From Balanoglossus misakiensis (Eukaryota; Hemichordata), in assembly GCA_040954595.2 (NCBI GenBank), contig CM082595.2, positions 4,340,001 to 4,404,000 of the forward strand: a stretch of DNA of 64,000 nucleotides, given 5' to 3'. Below, piece after piece: positions 57,101 through 64,000 of this stretch. Position numbers and translations under genes: made by a program. Position 1 is the stretch's first letter. The number at the start of each line of letters is the position of its first letter. The notes under the pieces were generated by a model. It ran no database searches. It was not told the DNA's origin and saw nothing but the letters and a program-made list of their open reading frames with translations.

Positions 57101-57249
57101 GAGTGTGCAAGATGGAAGCGGTTAATTCATCTTAAGTGGGCATGTTTTTTATTCATCGTTCCGTTGTCAAATTCATTACATGTATACCTATGGGGAATAA
57201 CATATGTTTTGCTTTCTCTTTGCTTTCCAGATACGGACAAAATCTGTAA
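45995..57249 (+). CDS. MACPF (perforin-like) secreted protein B with CCP and chitin-binding-like modules (first exon not found)
   Basis: Divergent paralogue of protein A. Exons: 45995-46218, 46433-46577, 47144-47235, 47588-47700, 47960-48190, 49034-49146, 49314-49610, 49891-50219, 50428-50640, 50822-51044, 51268-51402, 51587-51717, 52202-52425, 52518-52642, 52757-52895, 53222-53310, 53483-53644, 54077-54091, 54673-54834, 55267-55458, 55986-56163, 57231-57249 (at least 1183 aa). The MACPF signature FILRWGTHYIK is in exon 49314-49610. After the unrecognised middle region and a Cys-rich segment come two CCP/sushi modules (exons 53483 and 54673, with SVTYTC and the final Trp/Cys pattern), joined by a 15-base exon. 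Then follow two modules of the form W.R.DA.CG...C....CC...CG/C...C.C..C.D.R (exons 55267, 55986), chitin-binding-like. The last exon completes the second module (RKIYG) and stops. The signal peptide exon is missing from my model. The CCP modules suggest complement-like target binding (inference). Confidence 0.85.
46346..46388. repeat. Dispersed repeat, copy of 15068-15110
   Basis: GGGACGCAAAACAAAGAATTT then ACTTTGG, in the second placed intron of MACPF gene B. Confidence 0.55.
47780..47935. mobile_element. Short element with terminal inverted repeats (MITE-like)
   Basis: GAGCCTTCAGTAA at the left end is the exact reverse complement of TTACTGAAGGCTC at the right end, about 155 bases apart. 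The inside is C-rich with repeated TGTGACCCTC and ends in a C17 run. It lies in the intron between exons 47588-47700 and 47960-48190 of MACPF gene B. Confidence 0.75.
51097..51194. repeat. (GAT)n/(GAC)n/(GGT)n microsatellite
   Basis: Trinucleotide tract of GAT, then GAC, GAT, GGT and GAT blocks inside the short intron between exons 50822-51044 and 51268-51402 of MACPF gene B. Confidence 0.95.
51868..51999. repeat. CpG-rich foldback element
   Basis: GTCCACCGCCAT at the left pairs with ATGGCGGTGGAC at the right, and an inner CACGTCATTGCGCATG pairs with CATGCGCAAATTTGCGTAATGACGTG. It has more CG dinucleotides than the flanks. It lies in an intron of MACPF gene B. Confidence 0.65.
53672..53835. 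repeat. Dispersed ~165-base repeat, copy of 24463-24625
   Basis: Same orientation and full-length similarity to the ING-intron copy. A fragment of the same family (GGGACACCAGCTGCAACTTT) is also at 53372-53412. Confidence 0.7.
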
Positions 57250-57348
57250 ATTTGGAAAATACCAGAATGACTTTACCTTGTTTCATTGCGGTGTTACAAT
57301 ATGTAATTTCCTCAGAAATTTATCGTTAGCAGTTATCACGAGACAGCA

Positions 57349-57354
57349 AATAAA
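57349..57354 (+). terminator. Candidate polyadenylation signal of MACPF gene B
   Basis: AATAAA 100 bases after the proposed TAA stop. It fits the inferred last exon starting at 57231. Confidence 0.5.
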
Positions 57355-60300
57355 TATATCCCATTGAAAATGGTAATGGCTCTCTTATGCGTTTAGACGT
57401 ACGGTCTGTCACCTATGCGTGTCTCTGAATACGAAATAAATACATTTCAGCAAATTGAAAATATTGTACCGAGTCTCAATGGCGTGTGTGGAGTAAACGT
57501 TTAAATGACTAACTTTTACACTATAGGGAGATGGATTTAGAGAATGACGCACTCACTGAGGCCACTTTAACGGTATACAGTCACCGCCAATTTACATACG
57601 CCCATTTATGGCTGAAATGGCGCGTTTGGGTGTTCTAAAGCTAATATGCGACCAGAAAATAGGTGACATTTGCCGCCGCCACCCCCACCCAGTATGCATT
57701 TCTAAGGATTTTTATGCAGCACAAAAACTACTAATGGGTCTTTTTCCTTAAAATTGCACTGGAAATTGGTAACACACAACAAACAAACAAACAAATAACA
57801 TATACCATATGGTTAGACTTGTCAGTAGCCTGAGCTTGAAAGTCGGAAACGTATACATAATGCACTGTACTCCCGACATTTGCTTCGATTATAACACTGA
57901 GGCGTAAAAGGCACAGATTTCCATAGTCGTGAACACTGGCCGCGAATATCAAGTTGCAAGAAGACCAAAACGGCAACGTCTATTTCCTGTGCTGATGCAA
58001 TATCTTCAAAGACAACGACCTTTTTTTCGGATTATGCCTATTGCTTTCAGCCCAATGGAGGTACAAAACTAAAATAACACAACAATAACAGTTACTGGTA
58101 AAATAAATCTATTTACGTTGCTTTCAGATACGCTGGGTCAAACAGTTACAGAAGGATCATATTTTCCCTCCCCCGCGGAAATGCGTTTATACCAGTACGG
58201 GGAACGTCATGTATCTTTAAGTTCAAAGACCACGACTAACGGTCGAAATTAAAGTCAATAAAGTTACCAAAACAGACAAAAAATAAAGCTGAAAGCAGCG
58301 TTGGCGGGGAACAAGCGGTTCCCATGGTAACCAGCGAATGCCAAGGCTGTATCTGCTGTGGATACCAATATATGTCACGTGAGTCAGGTCAAGGTTCTTA
58401 AATAGGATTAAATACGATTTTATACATGGCCGATGTCATCAAGGTTCTTACATAGGATTTTATACATGGCCGATGTCATCAAGGTTCTTACATAGGATTT
58501 TATACATGGCCGATGTCATCAAGGTTCTTAGATAGGATTTTATACATGGCCGATGTCATCGAGGTTCTTAGATAGGATTTTATACATGGCCGATGTCATC
58601 AAGGTTCCTATCGGGCTTGTGCCCCCTTATAACATAACAAAAACAGTTGCTGGTACATTGTTTTCCTATTTTGGTTGTTTTCCGTAATGCTGTATTCGAG
58701 AGTCGCAAAGGTTAAACAACACCCACCAAAGCGGAAACACATCAGCAGTATACCATATTTCTAATTCTCAGAGCCTTCATGTTAATATTATTCCGTACAC
58801 ATCAGTAAAATACACTAGGATTGACGCTAGATTCTGATGAGCTCCATGACAGCACTAGTATTTGTAAAACCTCTTTGCATAAAAGCAGTAAAATTCGTTC
58901 TTTGATGGACGCTAAAAACGCTGAGAAATTAGCAATTTTGTCAAATGAAGGCTGGATTCTTATAACAGTTTCCTTTATGAAACTCAAAATTACTATCTTG
59001 GGAAAAAAACACTAAACAATTGTCCACAAAACTGCTGTACGCCCTAATACATACAAAATCAAACACGTAACTCCTGTTGTCTCTGGACTGCACAGGTCAA
59101 CGTATAACGGACAGGACTTGGGCTGCTTTTCTGACAAAGTGAAATGATCTATGTCTGTCTACCCGCGGATATACAAACAACAGTTGAAAACATGCACAAA
59201 GTACCAGCATATGTCTGCATAACCTGTTTTGTTTAGTATTTTGCGGTATGGTATATGTTACTTGTCATAAATCGTGTAGCCTCGTGAAATCAATTTATAG
59301 ACCGCGCTGGTGGAAAATTTCCACCACGTGCCTTGAACAAATAATACTCGGTGGTAGGCTTGTAGTTGTCGTACGGAGTCCTTGGCAAATCGTTAACCGA
59401 TCGCGAATATCGTCAGTTGTGGATTTTTTTACAGTAGCCAAGCTTTAAAGTAATACCACATGCATTTTCATTTGGGCGTGATACAATGAAAACGATTTGA
59501 GCCGCACATGACTTTTGATTCGTTCATCAGCCAAGTTGATATTAAGAAACAAAATAATTGTATAAATTGTAGCCAGTCTCAGTTGATAAGAAACAAAGAG
59601 TTACTTAAATTGTTTTCAGTCTCGATTGAAAGAAAAATATTGGATAAAGTGTTGCAATTCTAACAAATACATGTGCTCAGACCAAAGAGGAAAGCATACA
59701 AAAGTATACAAAATGTTGATCGAAAAAAATGGTCTGTGCATTCCTTCTGTGCAGATGAATCCGTTTTCATTGTAGCAGAGGCTGGTATGAACGACAAAGT
59801 CAAATTTGGTTGAAGGATTTCTCTTGATTTCTTCTCTTTTTTAATTAACGAAACATATTATTTTAACAGATAAGCAATAAACGCTGGGAGGCAATACTTG
59901 CTTTACACGGAGTCAAGAGCCCGGTTCCCATTGCATGACATGATTGATCGTCACAGTGAAAACCAGTTGTTAACTGAATATGACACCGAGACACATATAT
60001 CTCGTCATGATAAATTGTAGATGTGCATCAATACATGCACACTGGCTTCAACAAATTTTGGCGCAGTAACTATGGAAATACGCCCAGTGAAAGCCTAATT
60101 ACGGACATACGCAACTAATTACAACGGTTCATTAAATACAGAAATATGTACAAGTTCGGTTTTTGTTCATTTTCCCCAAAAAGTGAATCGTCGTATTCTG
60201 TTGAGATATCAGGATATCGCCTGACTTTTTTTTCGACAAACAAATCACTTGTCGTTTAGTATTTAGAAATGCTGTATATAGTGGTGAGGTATACTGGCAT

Positions 60301-60917
60301 GGTGTCAAGAGCTTCTGAATAAGAGCTTCTGAGGGCCGATGTTCCGAAGTTTACCAAAACTAGAATTTTCCATTAACAATTGATTAGCATAAGAATAACT
60401 ACACGTGGCCGAAAACTGCGCCCACGAACATATTTTACCCAGATTGCAATGCGAACAAAATTGTGTATAAATATGATAAATGAGCACTGTTTTAGGCACT
60501 GTTATAGGGCGGTGTAGATTGGCACACACTGAGTGGTTGGTAAGTATGCATTTTACTTCACTGTGTTTTTAATTTTAAAAGTAGTTTTTTGCGCAATTTC
60601 GAGGGAAGAACAGAGCCATGAAACAAGAGAAACTCTTTTCTGTGTTGGACTGTCGCCATTTCATATATCGATCAGAAAAAAATGCTAACTTCAAATAAGG
60701 GTGTGTCCCGCGAAGGGTTACAAGACTCGCAGCTCTTACAATTCACCTACTATACTTAAAACATCCAACTACATGTTGTATTACTGATAACTACGTATCT
60801 GCTCGGGAGAGTGGACGTGTCCGAAAATTTAATGCAATGTGTCCGTGGAATCTACCGATATGTAATTATCAACAATTATCTGAACTTATTTACAGATATA
60901 CTACAGAAAAGATCACG
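57355..60917. other. Intergenic region between MACPF gene B and the WSC/lectin gene
   Basis: About 3.6 kb of AT-rich sequence. It contains the 40-base tandem repeat at 58387-58612 and short TA-rich tracts. I find no coding exon; the right end should hold the promoter of the WSC/lectin gene. Confidence 0.5.
58387..58612. repeat. 40-base minisatellite, five to six copies
   Basis: The unit AAGGTTCTTACATAGGATTT + TATACATGGCCGATGTCATC repeats with a strict 40-base period at 58441, 58481, 58521, 58561 and 58601 and a degenerate copy before. Copies differ by one or two bases (C/G in ACATAGG/AGATAGG). Confidence 0.95.
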
Positions 60918-63900
60918 ATGTCAAAGACACTGAGTGTTTGCGTCTTCCTGACATTTTCATGTCTGGCTACTGTGCAAGGTAAGGATTTTCCTGGTGCTAA
61001 GTCAGAATTCATTACTTTTTTTACTTTTGTGATACGAAACACAAAATTGCAAGTTGCTGTTAAAATGAAGCCATGTGTATAACTGCGGTGAACACTTAAA
61101 TATAACACCGATGTGATAAAACACGCTGTATAACTGAAACTAGTGTTCGTATTATATACTTTTACGAGATGAGTATGTCTATCTCTAAACCCGAAATACT
61201 GAAATTATTCGGAAACATTATTCGTGACAGATTAATATTTCGATCTGTTCATAAAACAGCCCTAGAAAACCTTGGTTGTTGGGGAGACTCAACAAGCAGC
61301 AGAGCCATACCGACCTTGGAAGGCCAAGATGCCAGACTAGATGGCGCATACTGGACAAGAAGTGACCCAATAAATAAGTGCAAGGCGGCCGCCGAGTCTC
61401 GGGGATTCACAGTCTTTGCTGTGCAGAATGGAGGATGGTGCGCTTCCAGCGCAGATGCCGAATACACCTACAAAAGGTACGGTGCATCTGGGAACTGTGC
61501 AGCCGATGGTGAAGGAGGACCCTGGGCCAATGAAGTCTACAGAATAGGCGATAGTCAACCGTCTGGTAATTAATCAATCATTGATTCATTCATTCATTCA
61601 TTCAGTAAGGCAGTCCACCCAATTTCCCCTGTCGAGACGTGTTGTCTACCCTTCCCGAATATACATGTAAATATGTTGGTTTTTTTTAACCAAGAGTGTA
61701 TGATGGAAATGAAGCTAAAATAAATACAACTAATGACACAAATGTATGTAAATTTTACAACAGACATGCGCATTGGCCCACTTCCGGAATGTCAAAAAAC
61801 TGGCACATTACAAAATGGCGTATGGAGTGTATCTGCGTCTATCTTTCCGACGTCACATGCTTAGTCACGTGAGACACAATGTTCAGCAAACACCGAGGCG
61901 CCACTGCGCCATCTATGGCAAAGTCTAACAAATATCTCCTTTTATGTGATAATAAAACGAAAGGTGTGCATCACACTATCTATACTTTGTTAAAGGGAAA
62001 CTGACGGACCTCGGTTGTTGGGGAGACTCAACAGCCAATAGAGCCATACCGACCTTGGAAGGCCAAGATGCCAGACTAGATGGCGCATACTGGACAAGAA
62101 GTGACCCGATAAGTAAGTGCAGGGCAGCCACTGAGTCTCGTGGATTCACAATCTTTGCTTTGCAGAACGGAGGATGGTGCGCTTCCAGCGCAGATGCCGA
62201 ACACACCTACCAAATATATGGTGCATCCGGGAACTGTGTAGGCGACGGTGAAGGAGGACCCTGGGCAAATCGAGTGTACAGAATAGGTGATGCAACAGAG
62301 CCCGGTAAGTCAAAATAAATAAACTCTTTTTCCACAATTCCCTATATAGGATATATTGCCTTTCAAGATATGGCAGCCGCCATTTTAATACAAGTCAAAC
62401 ACATACATACCAAACACATCGATACAACAATGACAGTATGGGAGGTTGATGGTTTACAATGCTTGCTTTGGAAGTAACAAAGTGCCCTTGTGATTTGTCA
62501 GAAACGGAGTTGGAAAACCTCGGTTGTTGGGCAGACACAACAACCCTCAGAGCCATTTCGACCTTGGAAGGCCAAGATGGCAGACTAGATGGCGCATACT
62601 GGACAAGAATTGACCCGATTAGTAAGTGCAAGGCGGCCGCAGAGTCTCGGGGATTCACAATCTTTGCTGTGCAGAATGGAGGATGGTGCGCTTCTAGCGC
62701 AGATGCCGAACACACCTACCAAAGGTATGGACCATCCGGGAACTGTTTAGCCGATGGTGAAGGAGGACCCTGGGCCAATGAAGTCTACAGAATAGTTCCG
62801 ATTGGTGAGATTTCTTAGTATATCAATCTTGTAATGAGGTAGAGTGTTCGTTTGTATAGTAAAGTCAATTACGTGGCAATATACAAACATTTCCCTTATG
62901 TATGCTTTAAAATGTTCTTTTCTCTATGACCCATTCCACCATCCCTCCCCCTCCAGCACCCCCTCCAACCGAAGCTCCTCCAACCGAAGCTCCTCCAACC
63001 GAAGCCCCTCCAACCGAAGCCCCTCCAACCGAAGCTCCAGGTAACGACTTCATATGTTAAGCACCCTCCATTGTTGCTTCCATGAACATTCGAATTTGAG
63101 CATATACATGATTAAATGTAACACTGAATTTATTTATAGACACTTAAATTAATATTTTATGACATTTATACAATAAACCAATTTGAAAACTCATTTAAAA
63201 TGTAATTCATTTTCAGTGCAAAACTAAACGAACTTAAATTAATCTTATTTCAACTAATGGATTTTGTTTTGTTTTCAATCTTGCCACTCTTGCATGACTT
63301 CACCAGTAATCCAGAGTAAGTATGCAAATGTTTTTTGTTTCAGTTTTTGTATGAATTAATGATCAAAATAACTTTAAAATTATGAATACTGACATCCCTC
63401 TGAATGAATTAAGGACTTCAGTGAGTTGAACAAAATAAATAGCCTATCAAAATAAAATAACCAAAACAATGTCAAAAATTATCGAGTTTGTTCATTTATG
63501 ATTTGATTCTTCCTTTTATTCGCAGCTACTCTTATACCGACATTACCACGTAAGTAATTATTATAAGGAATTTTCTTGTTTTATAATTAGCAGTTATATT
63601 TGCCTAATCACGAGTTACCTCCGTTCAGTTTGGAGCAATGTGGGGCAAGGACTTTTATACCTATACACGGCATACTTAAGAAATAAAATCCATGCGGTGA
63701 TAAATCCAGTGCCTGTATCACCTATGTTAATATAATTGGAAATAGTGGTGTCTAGTAGAAACCGACTCTATCTTTATCGTCATACATACATACATACATG
63801 CATGCATACAGACAGATAGACACAGAAAGGCAGACGACACAAAAAAATCAGAACACACAAAAATCAACCAGACAGACAGGAAGGCAGGCAGACAGGTAGT

Positions 63901-64000
63901 TATGCAGGTGCTCATTTAAATACGCTTTGCTTTTCAGCATGTGAGTATCCTGTAACCTTGCGAAATGTTGCACAAGGAAAACCAACCACTCAGACTTCCA
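60918..64000 (+). CDS. Secreted modular protein: three WSC-like modules, Pro/Thr linker, F-type lectin start (3'-partial)
   Basis: Exons: 60918-60978 signal peptide (MSKTLSVCVFLTFSCLATVQ); 61260-61565, 61996-62304 and 62502-62804, each one complete ~100-residue module; 62957-63040 linker of five EAPPT-type units; tiny exons 63307-63315 (9 nt) and 63526-63549 (24 nt); 63938-64000 and beyond. All junctions are phase 1. Each module reads LGCW.D....RAI.TLEGQD, then DPI.KC.AA.SRGF, then QNGGWCASSADAE.TY and GEGGPWAN.VYRI, a WSC-like carbohydrate-binding fold seen in many marine invertebrate proteins (name by similarity). The last exon begins CEYPVTLRNVAQGKPTTQTS, the usual start of an F-type lectin or F5/8-type C domain, so a fucose-type glycan ligand is plausible. 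The gene continues past the window. Confidence 0.86.
62957..63040 (+). repeat. In-frame 15-base tandem repeat coding a Pro/Thr/Glu-rich linker
   Basis: Five copies of CCTCCAACCGAAGCT/C encode PPTEA units. Such mucin-like linkers are usually O-glycosylated and separate modules. It is part of the coding sequence of the WSC/lectin gene. Confidence 0.85.
63779..63900. repeat. (CATA)n / (GACA)-rich microsatellite
   Basis: CATACATACATGCATG followed by degenerate CAGACAGATAG-type repeats in the intron before the F-type lectin exon. Confidence 0.9.

Noticed and set aside
58387-58612. CRISPR-like array
   Set aside because: The units are contiguous 40-base tandem copies without unique spacers, in a eukaryotic genome.

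Overview
This is a eukaryotic, intron-rich genomic window, almost certainly from a marine invertebrate deuterostome (hemichordate- or cephalochordate-like). Genes are cut into many 60-300 base exons with GT-AG introns. A tRNA-derived SINE, several foldback elements and many microsatellites are present. The domain repertoire (six-NHR NEURL4, calcyphosine-2, MACPF proteins with CCP modules, WSC-like modules next to an F-type lectin) fits such animals; the species is an inference. I rebuilt exon chains by hand from reading frame, splice sites and family similarity; every multi-exon chain keeps frame throughout.

Layout, left to right. (1) 3-752 (+): 3' part of a carbohydrate sulfotransferase of the CHST8-14/HNK-1ST type. 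(2) 1442-8581 (-): calcyphosine-2-like EF-hand protein, 17 coding exons, tail-to-tail with gene 1. (3) 10670-21519 (-): NEURL4, 27 coding exons, six neuralized repeats plus the conserved C-terminal region. (4) 21986-22057 (+): tRNA-Pro(TGG). (5) 23232-26573 (-): ING4/ING5-type PHD-finger chromatin reader, 8 exons. (6) 26.6-30.7 kb: gene-poor, one foldback element and a weak candidate transcript. (7) 30745-34891 (+): FOXRED2-like flavoprotein without a visible signal peptide or ER-retention tail. (8) 36886-44321 (-) and 45995-57249 (+): two MACPF (perforin-like) genes, head to head, clearly a duplicated pair with matching exon lengths; the right-hand copy carries extra exons for two CCP/sushi modules and two cysteine-rich chitin-binding-like modules. 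(9) 60918 to beyond the right edge (+): a secreted protein with three near-identical WSC-like modules, a Pro/Thr/Glu linker, two tiny exons and the start of an F-type lectin / F5/8-type C domain.

The left 35 kb is conserved housekeeping or regulatory genes (chromatin, centrosome/ubiquitin, calcium binding). The right 27 kb looks like an accessory block of secreted recognition and pore-forming proteins, plausibly innate immunity. The most unusual content is the divergent MACPF pair with asymmetric gain of complement-like recognition modules, and the neighbouring modular lectin gene assembled from phase-1/phase-1 exons.
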